From the NCBI GenBank assembly GCA_025936825.1, contig JAICSO010000008.1, positions 62,001 through 126,000 on the forward strand: DNA of 64,000 nt, written 5' to 3'. The stretch's first letter is position 1. Every line of letters starts with the position of its first letter. A model generated the notes under the pieces. It had not been told where the DNA came from. It saw only the letters and a list, made by a program, of their open reading frames with translations, and searched no databases. Shown piece by piece: positions 33,327 to 41,987 of the stretch. Origin of the DNA: Terriglobales bacterium. GTDB lineage: Bacteria; Acidobacteriota; Terriglobia; Terriglobales; Acidobacteriaceae. A program made the position numbers and the translations under genes.

Positions 33327-35621
33327 TTAACGAGGCCTCTGCCCCGCCGCGTGTTTCTTTGCATATGCAACCAGAGCACCAAAACCCGTTTCACTACGCA
33401 ACACCTTAAGATCGGGGTCTTCTCCGATTCCTTCTGCATCGCGCGCCAGCAGACCGTGGTCGACTGATTCGCGCAACAGTGAGAGAGCTTCCTTTGAATG
33501 TCCTTTTTTCGCCACTGCGCTGGCCAGATTGTACAGAGTAACCGCGGTTTCCGGTTGATCTGGCGCTAGTATGCGCCGCTGCAACTCGAGCAGTTGCCGC
33601 AAAGACTGTTCGTTGTCCCTCCCCATCAATCCCTGAATTGCGTCCTCGTTCATCATGTAATGAATGGTGTTCAGGTTCTCATCGCCATGCAGGCGTCGCT
33701 GAATCGCCAGTGCTTGGCTTTCCAGTGCATCCGCCTCGGCTAGGCGGTTTTCGCCAAGCAGAATGACCGCGAGGGTGTCCATCGACGACAGAGTGCCAGC
33801 GTCCTCTGGTCCGAGTGTGCGAGTTCTGCGGTTAAAAACCTCCCGTTCCAGTTTTTCGGCTTCGGCATGGTTCCCTTGCGCGTCGAGGTTGTTTGCCAGA
33901 TCACTTGTGATAGAAAGGGTTTTATCGTCATCCGGCCCAAGTACACGGCGCCTGGCATCGTAAACCCTCCTTTGCAGGCGTTCCGCGTCGGCGAAATGTC
34001 CTTCCTGAAACAAAGTCCAACCTAACTGTTGCATCACCAGCAGCGTTTCTGGATGTTCACGGCCAAGAGCGGCACTTTCGAGATTTACGCTTCCCTCCAG
34101 CAGTGACTGCGCTCGCGAATACAGTCCCAGATTCAAGTACGCAACGCCCATCACATACATCATTTGCCCTTGCAGTTCGGGGTCTTTCGAGAGACCGGAA
34201 GTGATATCTTTCGAGGCCTTGTCAAGAACCTCGCGCGCTGTGACGGCGCTGCCGACCCTCTCCCCGGGGTCAGAAACTTTGAAGATTCCCGTCATGAACT
34301 CGGCAATGCGGTTCGCCCGATCGCGCTCGCGGAGAGCCGCATCGCGTTGATGTCTCGCGGTGCGTTCCTGAATCAGCGTTCCGGCTACGCCGGCAAAGAG
34401 CGCCAAAAGTGCGAAAGTGGTTAGCACAACAGTCAATAGATTGCGATGAACGAATTTGTTTGCGCGGTATGCAAAGGTGTCGGGACGCGCGCTGACAGGC
34501 TCATGCTTGAGATACCGCTGAAGGTCGTCCGCGAACGCGGCAACCGAACCGTAGCGCTCCGCGGCATTCTTCTTTAGCGCCTTGCCAATGATATTGTCCA
34601 AATCACCACGAAGTTCGCGGGACAGTCTTTCAGGACTCGGAAGGCGGCGGCCAACCTCATCCTTAGCGCCGTGACGAGCGGTGATTTCCGAAGGACGCGC
34701 CGGTTCAGTATCGACGATGGCCTTTACCAAGTCTGCGGGAGAACGCTGGTCGTCCCCGGCCGGATGGTGCCCGGTCAACAACAGATAGAGCAACACTCCC
34801 AACGCATAAACATCGGTGGCAGTCGTCACTGGGCCGCCGGTGATCTGCTCGGGTGCAGCAAACTGCGGTGTCAGCGCGCCGCCGGCCTCGAGCGTCAGAA
34901 GGGTTGCGGCAGCTGCCGCATCATCCGCCAGAAGTTTGGCAATGCCGAAATCCAAAAGCTTAACCTGTCCATCCTTGCTGACGAGTACGTTGGATGGCTT
35001 CAGATCACGGTGAACGATCAGGTTGGCATGGGCGTGGGAGACCGCACTCAGCACGTGCAGGAACAAGCGAATTCGAGAAGCGATGTCCAGCGATTGTTTG
35101 TCGCAGTATTGCGAAATCGGCTCGCCTTCAACATACTCGAGGACCAGATACGGTTCACCGCTGGGAGTGATGCCCGCATCGAGTAATTCCGCGATGTTCG
35201 GATGCGTCAGTTGGCCAAGAATTCTTCCTTCACGCTTGAACCGCTCAATTCCACCCTGCGCAGCGACCGAGAAGTGCAGAAACTTGATCGCCACGCGCCT
35301 TTCGAAACGTCCATCGCTACGCTCCGCAAGCCACACACTTCCCATTCCGCCGTGTCCGATCGGCGAGAGCAGGGTGTAGGCGCCGATCTGTTGACCACTG
35401 AGGGAGGATTCATTGGCCGGAACCTCTGGCGCGGTCTCCAGAAACTTCTCACCGGCGAGTACGCTGTGTTCTTGAAGTAATTCCCGAAGAAGATCGCCAA
35501 GCGCGCGATTCTCGGTAACAAACGATTCCAGCCACGCTGCGCGTTGGGTTTCATCCAGCGAGAGCGCATGGTCCAGGAGCGGACTGATCTCACGCCACCG
35601 CTCAGAGCTCAACGTGGACAC
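33327..35621 (-). CDS. membrane Ser/Thr protein kinase with TPR sensor
   Basis: 764 residues. The kinase domain (about 75-360) has the glycine loop IGHGGMGSVWLAERSDG, the ATP Lys in VAIKFL, catalytic HRDLKPSNVLV and the DFG in KLLDFGIAKLL. A single membrane segment follows near 400 (LLTVVLTTFALLALFAGVAG). Beyond it are tetratricopeptide repeats (about 490-760; YLNLGLYSRAQSLLEGSVNL and similar), outside the cytoplasm and likely the sensing part. It starts 3 bp after the ECF sigma stop, so the two are translated together. Such pairs are common in Acidobacteriota. Confidence 0.92.
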   Translation of the reverse strand: MSTLSSERWREISPLLDHALSLDETQRAAWLESFVTENRALGDLLRELLQEHSVLAGEKFLETAPEVPANESSLSGQQIGAYTLLSPIGHGGMGSVWLAERSDGRFERRVAIKFLHFSVAAQGGIERFKREGRILGQLTHPNIAELLDAGITPSGEPYLVLEYVEGEPISQYCDKQSLDIASRIRLFLHVLSAVSHAHANLIVHRDLKPSNVLVSKDGQVKLLDFGIAKLLADDAAAAATLLTLEAGGALTPQFAAPEQITGGPVTTATDVYALGVLLYLLLTGHHPAGDDQRSPADLVKAIVDTEPARPSEITARHGAKDEVGRRLPSPERLSRELRGDLDNIIGKALKKNAAERYGSVAAFADDLQRYLKHEPVSARPDTFAYRANKFVHRNLLTVVLTTFALLALFAGVAGTLIQERTARHQRDAALRERDRANRIAEFMTGIFKVSDPGERVGSAVTAREVLDKASKDITSGLSKDPELQGQMMYVMGVAYLNLGLYSRAQSLLEGSVNLESAALGREHPETLLVMQQLGWTLFQEGHFADAERLQRRVYDARRRVLGPDDDKTLSITSDLANNLDAQGNHAEAEKLEREVFNRRTRTLGPEDAGTLSSMDTLAVILLGENRLAEADALESQALAIQRRLHGDENLNTIHYMMNEDAIQGLMGRDNEQSLRQLLELQRRILAPDQPETAVTLYNLASAVAKKGHSKEALSLLRESVDHGLLARDAEGIGEDPDLKVLRSETGFGALVAYAKKHAAGQRPR

Positions 35622-35624
35622 GGG

Positions 35625-36197
35625 TCAGTTCTCCAGATCCGTAGAAAGGGCACGATGCAGATATATCCTTGCTTTTTCCCACTGCCGCTGGACTGTGCGC
35701 TCGGACGTATTCTTCATGGCTGCGATCTCGGCAAAAGTGAAGCCGCAGAAGAATTTTAGATCGACAATCTCGGCGAGGGGCGCCTCGGATTGCGCAAGTT
35801 CGTCCAGGGCGTCGCTGATCTTTGTCAGTTCCTGCGGATCGGGCGGACAGTTGATCTCGCCATCCGCGCTTGTAATCTCGAACTTGCCCCCTCGTTTTTG
35901 CGCGCTGCGGCTGCGGGCGTGGTCAATGATGAGGCCGCGCATGACTCGGGCGGCGTAAGCCATGAATCGCCCGCGATCCGGAAATTTGCTGCCATCTTTG
36001 TCTGCAATCTCAATGTAGGCTTCGTGCAGAAGCGTAGTCGGGCTCAGGTACGAAAACGATCCCTGCCGCGCCAGTTCACGCTTGGCTAGCCTGCGCAACT
36101 CGGAGTAAAGCGTGCTGAAAAGTTGGTCCGTGACGCGCGGATCATTTCGCTCGGCAGCTTCAAACAAATTCGGTAGGTTTGACTCTGAGCTGGGCAC
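35625..36197 (-). CDS. ECF-type sigma factor (sigma-70 family)
   Basis: 190 residues. Region 2 (LYSELRRLAKRELARQGSFS, YLSPTTLLHEAYIEIAD, FMAYAARVMRGLIIDHAR) and region 4 (VDLKFFCGFTFAEIAAMKNT, SERTVQRQWEKARIYLHR) are clear; the short linker between carries charged residues. This is the type of ECF sigma found beside Ser/Thr kinases rather than beside an anti-sigma factor. Targets are unknown. It is followed 3 bp later by the kinase gene and preceded 42 bp upstream by a GAF/PAS sensor on the same strand. Confidence 0.92.
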   Translation of the reverse strand: MPSSESNLPNLFEAAERNDPRVTDQLFSTLYSELRRLAKRELARQGSFSYLSPTTLLHEAYIEIADKDGSKFPDRGRFMAYAARVMRGLIIDHARSRSAQKRGGKFEITSADGEINCPPDPQELTKISDALDELAQSEAPLAEIVDLKFFCGFTFAEIAAMKNTSERTVQRQWEKARIYLHRALSTDLEN

Positions 36198-36239
36198 GGC
36201 AACTAGGGACCGAAAATCGGTTCTATTCTACTGGCCTCG

Positions 36240-37733
36240 TCAAGCACCGCTCGACATCTTGCGGCGCGCAGTCTTCTCCGCTCTTGGCGCGCTCAACTCG
36301 ATCAGCACTCCCAGCACTTTGCTTTGGCCCTGATTAAAGAAGAGCTTGCCGCGCATGGCGAGCAAGTTGACGATCCCTCGCTTCGTACCCACTCGCAGTT
36401 CGATGTCCAGTTCCTTTTTGCCTTTTTCGAGGCGATCAAATGCTTCTCGAAACTTGTGCCGGTCCGTAGAAAAGAACAAGCGCGCCGAGAGGGTCTCGAA
36501 ACTTATGGAATTCAGAGACTGTTCCATGCCGAGCAAGCGCCCGCCTTCATCGCTCAGGAACGAAAACAATTGGGTTTCAGGATCGAAGGACCAGGAAACT
36601 ACCTTCGCGGCTTGCTGTACGATCCGCAATTCCTCCTGCCGAAGCTGCGCCTCACCCTTTGCGACGCTCATGGCCTGGTAGAGCCGCGCATTGTCGATGG
36701 CGATTGCCGCCCGCATGGCGAGCGACTCGGCTAATTCCACGTCCGCGGGGCCGAGTATTCGGCCAGAGTCGGCGGTTACAAGTGTCAAGGCTCCGAGCGC
36801 GGTATCGCGCGATAGCAGCGGCACGATAAGCACGGATTTCATACCGAGCTCCGCCAGCGCACGGTACTGCTCGTCATTCGGAATCGCTGAGCGAAGAAGC
36901 GCGTCCGTTACCTCCGCCACCAGCATGGGTTTACTCGAGCGAAGCACTTCGCCAACTCCGCCCGGTCCCGCGAGATCTGGAGGGAACTTCCTGTTGTACT
37001 CCTTTGCCATCGCCAACCGTGCGGGATCGGAATGTGCGACGGCGATTCGCTCCATCTTGCCGTGCGATTCAATTACCGAAACCGAGCACCAGTCTGCCAG
37101 TTTGGGCACTGCAAGCTGTGCCAGGCTGTTCAGTGTGGCGGAGTAATCCAGTGAAGATGCGAGCAGTGTGCTCGCCTTCGAAAGAAATTCTGCGCGCTCG
37201 GCCGCGAACTGTGCCTCCGCACGCAATCTGGTTTGAGTTTCAAACAATTCCGCCGTATTGATGGCGGCATTAGAAATATTCGCCAGCAACTGGCCGATCT
37301 GAACGACACTGGGGTCGAACTTTTTCGGCTGCCGGAAGTAAAAGGTCACCGTGCCGATGGCTCCGGACGAAGTAGTCAGCGGGTACGCGGCAAACGATCG
37401 GATGCCTTCTGCGTGATAAAGATCAACGCGATGACTAACTAAGGATTTGTGCTCGACGTCCTCCACAAGAATGGGCGCCGTTGGATGGTAATTCGCGGGA
37501 GTTCCTTCAATGGTCCGGCGCGTGTACTCCTCCGAAAGGCCCCGGGAACACAGAACGTGCCATTGCGGCGCGTCCAACTTTCTTCGCCACACCGCGTACG
37601 CGTCTGCGTTAAGCAGAACTTCAGCCAACTGCAAGACCTTTTTCAAAACCTCGGGCAGTTCGACGGATGACACCAGGCTCGAAGTAGCTTCGAGCAACGT
37701 GCTGATGGCCGGGTCGACGGCGGGCAATCCCAT
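36240..37733 (-). CDS. GAF-GAF-PAS sensor protein without kinase domain
   Basis: 497 residues, soluble. A GAF domain (about 20-165) is followed by a second GAF (about 190-360) with SVLIVPLLSRDTALGALTLV. A PAS-like domain (about 375-480) starts QQAAKVVSWSFDPETQLFSF. There is no HisKA, ATPase, GGDEF or other output domain, and the protein ends soon after the PAS fold. It is likely a regulatory partner rather than a complete sensor kinase. It lies 42 bp before the ECF sigma gene. The signal could be a small ligand or redox state. Confidence 0.82.
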   Translation of the reverse strand: MGLPAVDPAISTLLEATSSLVSSVELPEVLKKVLQLAEVLLNADAYAVWRRKLDAPQWHVLCSRGLSEEYTRRTIEGTPANYHPTAPILVEDVEHKSLVSHRVDLYHAEGIRSFAAYPLTTSSGAIGTVTFYFRQPKKFDPSVVQIGQLLANISNAAINTAELFETQTRLRAEAQFAAERAEFLSKASTLLASSLDYSATLNSLAQLAVPKLADWCSVSVIESHGKMERIAVAHSDPARLAMAKEYNRKFPPDLAGPGGVGEVLRSSKPMLVAEVTDALLRSAIPNDEQYRALAELGMKSVLIVPLLSRDTALGALTLVTADSGRILGPADVELAESLAMRAAIAIDNARLYQAMSVAKGEAQLRQEELRIVQQAAKVVSWSFDPETQLFSFLSDEGGRLLGMEQSLNSISFETLSARLFFSTDRHKFREAFDRLEKGKKELDIELRVGTKRGIVNLLAMRGKLFFNQGQSKVLGVLIELSAPRAEKTARRKMSSGA

Positions 37734-37784
37734 AGCGGCAACGCAGATTATACGCCCGACAAACTCGGTACTGATCGGGCCTCC

Positions 37785-38975
37785 TCAGTCTTCCGGCACG
37801 AAAACCAGGCAAACCGGCGAGGGAACGGTTGCGCCATCATCTGTCTTCGTCAACTTCCCCGTGTTTTCATCAATCGTGTACTCGACGATGTTGTTGCTGT
37901 TCTGGTTGGCTGCCAGCAGGCGCTTCCCGGTGGGATCGATTGTGAAGTGCCGCGGCTCTTTTCCGAATGTCGAGATCTGCCCGACTAAGGTTAGCTTGCC
38001 GCTCTGTTGATCTATAGAGAATTCAGCGATGCTGTCCGCGCCCCGGTTCGAGGTGTAGAGGAATATGCCGTTAGGGTGAATTGCAATCTCCGCCGCCGTG
38101 TTCTCTCCGGAAAAATTCTTCGGCAACGTAGAGATCTTCTGAATGGAGCGATATCTTTCTTTGTCGTCGTTGGCGAAGACGGTCACGGTGGCGTCCATCT
38201 CGCCGAGTACATACATGAAGGCGCCATTGGCTGAAAACGCCACATGGCGAGGCCCCGTTCCGGGGGCGAGTTTGGCGGAGAAAAAGTCTTTGTCAGCATC
38301 AGCGCGTGCGCCGCGGCTTAATGTGCCCTTGGCGGAGTCGAACTTGTAGATCAGGACTTGGTCGAGGCCCAGGTCAGAGACGTACACAAAGCGATTGCGC
38401 GCGGTCGCTTGAATCCAATGCGCATGCGGCTTCTCCTGGCGTTCCTTGTTGGGGCCAAGTGTTCCCTCGTCCGCAACAACCGACGTGGATTCGCCCAGTC
38501 TGCCATCGGCAAGGATCGGCAGCACCGCAACCGTGCCGCCGGTGTAATTTGCGACCAGCAGATATTTTCCCGAGCGGTCGAGCGAGAGGTAGCACGGATC
38601 GGCGCCATCTGAAGCGACTTCATTCAGTTGAGAAAGCTTTGCAGCCTTGCGATCGATCGAAAACGCGGTCACACCGCCACTCGACTTACCCTTATAGTTG
38701 CCCGTTTCATTCACAGCATACAGGTGTTCGTTTTTCGCATCGGCCGCGAGAAAGGAAGGATTCTCCGTGGCAGCAGCAAGTCCGAGCGATTGCAACTTGC
38801 CGCTCGCTGCATCGTAACGGTAAGCGTAAATGCCCTTGCTTTCACCAGTTGTGTAAGTCCCCACGTAAAGGATGTAATGTTTCGGCGAATTCTGCGCGAT
38901 CGCTGAAACCACGCAGAAAATGCCTATCGCCGACAGGAGCAAGGTACGGATCCATCGATTTGTCATATTCGTCAT
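37785..38975 (-). CDS. secreted lactonase-family beta-propeller protein
   Basis: 396 residues with a signal peptide (TLLLSAIGIFCVVSAIAQ). The seven-bladed propeller resembles 6-phosphogluconolactonase of the YbhE type (YILYVGTYTTGESKGIYAY, ATENPSFLAADAKNEHLYAV, NRGADSIAEFSIDQQSGKLT). Being exported, it is unlikely to act on cytosolic phosphogluconolactone; a lactonase or binding role on another sugar derivative is possible. It overlaps the upstream gene's stop by 4 bp (ATGA), so the two are translationally coupled, and the GAF gene follows 51 bp later. Confidence 0.85.
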   Translation of the reverse strand: MTNMTNRWIRTLLLSAIGIFCVVSAIAQNSPKHYILYVGTYTTGESKGIYAYRYDAASGKLQSLGLAAATENPSFLAADAKNEHLYAVNETGNYKGKSSGGVTAFSIDRKAAKLSQLNEVASDGADPCYLSLDRSGKYLLVANYTGGTVAVLPILADGRLGESTSVVADEGTLGPNKERQEKPHAHWIQATARNRFVYVSDLGLDQVLIYKFDSAKGTLSRGARADADKDFFSAKLAPGTGPRHVAFSANGAFMYVLGEMDATVTVFANDDKERYRSIQKISTLPKNFSGENTAAEIAIHPNGIFLYTSNRGADSIAEFSIDQQSGKLTLVGQISTFGKEPRHFTIDPTGKRLLAANQNSNNIVEYTIDENTGKLTKTDDGATVPSPVCLVFVPED

Positions 38976-39625
38976 TTCGGAGAGGCCTTCCTTCGGTTGG
39001 AAGTGAATGTCAGATTCTCGATCAAAGCGTCAATTTCGTCGTCGCTGCTTGCCAGAAAAGTGAAAGACACAACGTAATCTTTCTCAAGGAAAACCAAGGA
39101 AGTCTGGTGGATTGGGCTCTTTTCATTGCCGCCGGTGAAATCACCACGCACCATCCGTCGGGCACCGACGCTGAAAGAATACGGATCGCCATCCATTTTG
39201 AATCCGCGCTGTTCTGCGATGTCAGAAAGCGGCCCGAAATAATCAGCCGCTGTTTTCACCTGCGGGTATGCCGCCCTGTCTTCGACGGCAATGATTACCG
39301 CGGAATTAACAGTCTCGCCCGATGTGCCAGGCGGCCGCTCGAAAACCGCCAGCAGCGTCTTTCCGCGGTCCCCTTGATTCGTATTCTTGTCGGACTTGGC
39401 CGAAGTCGCTGACTCCTGCATGTCCTCGGTGCGATCCACCCAGCCAAATGGAACCTTGTAGGCGAAGCCAACATTGGCGCAGCGCAGGGTTTGTCCGGCG
39501 AGCGGGCCGCAATCAGGAAGCGCCGACTCGCTGGCAACTCTCTGCGCGACAGCAGTTGCCGTCATTGAGAGCGCGGTCAATGCTGACAACAGAACTCGTA
39601 GAGCCCGACGGTTCACGTGTTCCAT
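38972..39625 (-). CDS. secreted hypothetical protein coupled to the lactonase
   Basis: 217 residues with a signal peptide (LRVLLSALTALSMTATAVA). The mature domain has CGPLAGQTLRCANVGFAYKV, then PFGWVDRTEDMQ, and alternating strands; the later part AVIIAVEDRAAYPQVKTAAD and FVSFTFLAS-like strands fit a PsbP-like or lipocalin-sized fold, but I cannot name it. Two Cys near the mature N-terminus could pair. It shares ATGA with the lactonase start. This gene heads the run lactonase, GAF/PAS sensor, sigma factor and kinase. Confidence 0.7.
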   Translation of the reverse strand: MEHVNRRALRVLLSALTALSMTATAVAQRVASESALPDCGPLAGQTLRCANVGFAYKVPFGWVDRTEDMQESATSAKSDKNTNQGDRGKTLLAVFERPPGTSGETVNSAVIIAVEDRAAYPQVKTAADYFGPLSDIAEQRGFKMDGDPYSFSVGARRMVRGDFTGGNEKSPIHQTSLVFLEKDYVVSFTFLASSDDEIDALIENLTFTSNRRKASPK

Positions 39626-39680
39626 CGTAAACGAAACTTGCTATAACCCCCCCACGCGCCCCTGTTGATCCCGTAGCCCC

Positions 39681-39708
39681 TCTGAAATCTCAAATCTGAA
39701 ATCTGCGA
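39681..39708. repeat. single-arm heptanucleotide array
   Basis: TCTGAAA, TCTCAAA, TCTGAAA, TCTGCGA in 7-bp register, in the divergent spacer before the ferritin-like gene. No inverted arm is seen. Confidence 0.8.
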
Positions 39709-39817
39709 TCAAAAATTCTCAAATCCATTCTTGGGTTCGCCCCGTACTGCTGATGTAAGAGGAATCGAAGCGCCACCAATCGCGCCGAACTCCTCGCAAA
39801 CCTCTCAGGAGATTTCT

Positions 39818-40663
39818 ATGAGCGACACAAAGAAAATTGCAGAAATGCCGGACCATCCCGATCGCCGCTCGTTTCTGAAGCGGGCATCAATGGGTTCTGC
39901 CGTGGCAGTAGCCAGTTCCTTCGCCTTTGGAGGCCTGCTGAAACAAGCCTCCGCAGTTACCTCGCACTCCGAAACCAGCAAGAAAAGCGGCTTGACCGAA
40001 GGCGATCGTGAGATTCTTATCGCCGCGGAGATCGCCGAAGCCCTCGCTGTGACCACTTACACCAACATCATCAACACCGCGCCATTCTTCGGCAATCTCG
40101 AGTCGGACGATCAGGGATATCTGATCAATGCGCGCAACGAGGAGATGTCGCATTACCTGCTCGAGCAGTCCGCCACCGGACAGCCTTCGCCGTTCGCCAA
40201 GTTTTACTATCCCCCGAATATGTTTGCCGACGCGCAGACCACGCTCAACGTCCTCGTCACGCTGGAAGACGCGTTCATCGCAGCTTACCTGGTCGGCGTG
40301 CGCAACTTCAGCACTCCCGACCTGCGGGTAACGGCCGCGCGAATCATGGGCATCGAGAGCGACCATCGCACGTTGGCGCGGGTGGTCGGGCCGGGTGTGG
40401 CTTCATCCGACGGCGGCCCGATCGAAAACATCACGGGATTTGCCGGCCTTGCCGAGAGCGTCGATCCGCCCAACAATAACGGCTACGAGCGCACGCTCTG
40501 CTGGACGCGCATTTCGCAAGCGGTCGTCGCCCTTACACCGTTCGTCGATGCGAATGCAGCGAACTCTGCCGGGTTCGATACCAGCAAGGCTTACGAATTC
40601 CAGCAGTTCACCCCGGTGCTGCCCAATCCGTTGGGCGAATTCATTTCATTCAAGGGTTGCTGA
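39818..40663 (+). CDS. Tat-exported ferritin-like protein
   Basis: 281 residues. Start ATG chosen for CAGGAG 7 bp upstream. The N-terminus carries a complete twin-arginine signal, DRRSFLKRASMG, then a hydrophobic stretch ending near KQASA. The mature part is a ferritin-like four-helix bundle (GDREILIAAEIAEALAVTTY, NARNEEMSHYLLEQS, NVLVTLEDAFIAAYLVG), with acidic and His residues that could bind iron or manganese. It would act outside the cytoplasmic membrane. tatA lies about 100 bp downstream, which fits its export route. Confidence 0.88.
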   Translation: MSDTKKIAEMPDHPDRRSFLKRASMGSAVAVASSFAFGGLLKQASAVTSHSETSKKSGLTEGDREILIAAEIAEALAVTTYTNIINTAPFFGNLESDDQGYLINARNEEMSHYLLEQSATGQPSPFAKFYYPPNMFADAQTTLNVLVTLEDAFIAAYLVGVRNFSTPDLRVTAARIMGIESDHRTLARVVGPGVASSDGGPIENITGFAGLAESVDPPNNNGYERTLCWTRISQAVVALTPFVDANAANSAGFDTSKAYEFQQFTPVLPNPLGEFISFKGC

Positions 40664-40684
40664 TTCGACAACTGCTTGCTCGAT

Positions 40685-40733
40685 CCGTGAACCTCTGTGC
40701 TGCCCGTGATTGCATTCCACCACAGAGGCACGG
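40685..40733. repeat. hairpin between the ferritin-like gene and tatA
   Basis: CCTCTGTG (40692-40699) pairs with CACAGAGG (40721-40728), with outer CCGTG/CACGG. It resembles the CCACAGAGGCACGGAG style of dispersed repeat. No T run follows, so termination is doubtful. Confidence 0.5.
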
Positions 40734-40763
40734 AGAAGAGCTAAACATTGAAAGGAACTCTTT

Positions 40764-40934
40764 GTGCCTGAAGGGCTGTTTCAACCCACGCACTTAATCG
40801 TGATATTCGGTATCGCATTGCTCATTTTTGGGCCACGAAAGCTGCCCGAGTTGGGCAAGGGAATTGGCGAGGGGATCCGCGGGTTCAAGCGCGCGATTAC
40901 CAGCGAAGAAGCGCGGCGAGATTTATCGCTGTGA
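40764..40934 (+). CDS. tatA: TatA/E-family translocase protein
   Basis: Too short for simple gene finders: 56 residues with a GTG start, behind AAAGGAAC. After a short lead comes the membrane helix LIVIFGIALLIFGPRKLPEL with the Phe-Gly-Pro-Arg-Lys-Leu-Pro hinge, then the amphipathic helix GKGIGEGIRGFKRAI. TatA forms the pore of the Tat system, which exports folded proteins. It sits just downstream of a Tat-exported ferritin-like gene. tatB and tatC are not here. Confidence 0.9.
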   Translation: MPEGLFQPTHLIVIFGIALLIFGPRKLPELGKGIGEGIRGFKRAITSEEARRDLSL

Positions 40935-40937
40935 GCA

Positions 40938-40959
40938 GGACGGGCGAGGGCGCCCGCCC
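40938..40959. repeat. GC-rich hairpin between tatA and mscL
   Basis: CGGGCG/CGCCCG around a 4-nt loop, in a 22-bp unit close in sequence to the in-frame valS hairpin at 12547-12568. It lies between convergent genes and could serve both as terminator, though no T run follows. Confidence 0.75.
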
Positions 40960-40972
40960 TCCACGACAAAAC

Positions 40973-41395
40973 TCACGCCGCCGCCTGGTTCACTCCCACC
41001 GGTTGCCCGCAGTGCGCGCAGCGTCGCGCATCAATAGGAATCTCGCTCAGGCATTCCCCGCACTTCTTGGTCGTGGGATCAGCCGGCGCAGGCGCCTTAC
41101 GCATACGCGCTACCAGCATATTCACCGGCGTCACGACAAAGAAGTAAACTGCGGCGGCAACGAGCAGGAATGCAACAGCCGCATTAATGAAGTCTCCAAT
41201 CGCAAAAACACTACCGTTCACCGTAAACGAAATCGCGGAGAAATCAGGCTTGCCGACGATCGCGGCGATGAGCGGAGTCAAAAGGTCTTTGGTGAATGCT
41301 CCCACCACAGTGGCAAATGCAGCGCCAACCACCACGCCGACGGCCATGTCCACTACGTTTCCGCGCAGAATGAATTGCTTGAATCCACTGAGCAT
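40973..41395 (-). CDS. mscL: large-conductance mechanosensitive channel with C-terminal zinc ribbon
   Basis: 140 residues. The MscL core is complete: FKQFILRGNVVDMAVGVVVG (first membrane helix and gate), VGAFTKDLLTPLIA, then FAIGDFINAAVAFLLVAAAV (second helix). It opens under membrane tension and releases solutes after hypo-osmotic shock. After the usual cytoplasmic helix the tail ends in a double CxxC zinc ribbon (KKCGECLSEIPIDARRCAHC), which standard MscL lacks. It is convergent with tatA. Confidence 0.95.
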   Translation of the reverse strand: MLSGFKQFILRGNVVDMAVGVVVGAAFATVVGAFTKDLLTPLIAAIVGKPDFSAISFTVNGSVFAIGDFINAAVAFLLVAAAVYFFVVTPVNMLVARMRKAPAPADPTTKKCGECLSEIPIDARRCAHCGQPVGVNQAAA

Positions 41396-41459
41396 AAGAC
41401 CCTCCTGAATCGGTCAGGCCGATACTCTATGCTGGCGGGTGCCGAACGTCAAGCGGACC

Positions 41460-41903
41460 TTAGAACCAAGTGCCAGCCCGATATTTGCGGTACTCGTCGC
41501 CAAAGCTGGCTTCCAGCACCTTCGCCTCTTTGCCGGCACGCCAGATTTGCAGGGGCACGATGATCACGAATACCAGCAGCCAAATCGGCTTTGCAATGAC
41601 AAGAATCAGCCCCGCCAGGAAGCACGATCCGAATACATAGATCGGGTTTCGAATCTTTGAGTAAATGCCTGTGTTCACCAGTCTGCGCGCTTGCGCCGTG
41701 ACCGTCAGAGAAGAGCCGAGTTGAAAGCGGGCCACCGTCCAAAACACGAAGCCAAGGATGAGGAGAATCAAGCCCAAAATCTGTTGCGGAGCCCACAACT
41801 CTGGCGCATAGAGTCGCACCGTAAAGAACGCTGCTGCCGCGACCACGATCGTCAGCAGGATATTAACTGGAAATTGTTTCACGGCGAGAGAGTAAAGCAA
41901 CAA
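41460..41903 (-). CDS. isoprenylcysteine methyltransferase-like membrane protein
   Basis: 147 residues with four hydrophobic segments. The C-terminal block LVNTGIYSKIRNPIYVFGSC and GKEAKVLEASFGDEYRKYRA is the signature of the ICMT/phospholipid methyltransferase family, which uses SAM at the membrane surface. Bacterial substrates are mostly unknown. The frame opens with TTG; a downstream start is possible because no ribosome binding site is seen. Confidence 0.83.
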   Translation of the reverse strand: MLLYSLAVKQFPVNILLTIVVAAAAFFTVRLYAPELWAPQQILGLILLILGFVFWTVARFQLGSSLTVTAQARRLVNTGIYSKIRNPIYVFGSCFLAGLILVIAKPIWLLVFVIIVPLQIWRAGKEAKVLEASFGDEYRKYRAGTWF

Positions 41904-41944
41904 AGTTGGACGGGCAAGTCAAACCGAGCGTGGCTACCAAAACG

Positions 41945-41970
41945 AATGGCACGGTTTTCACCGTGCCATT
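41945..41970 (-). terminator. intrinsic terminator of the 41988-42938 gene
   Basis: AATGGCACGGT and ACCGTGCCATT form a perfect 11-bp stem with a 4-nt loop. Read on the minus strand it is followed by CGTTTTGG. Confidence 0.7.
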
Positions 41971-41987
41971 GTCAGTCAGGTCCTAAA

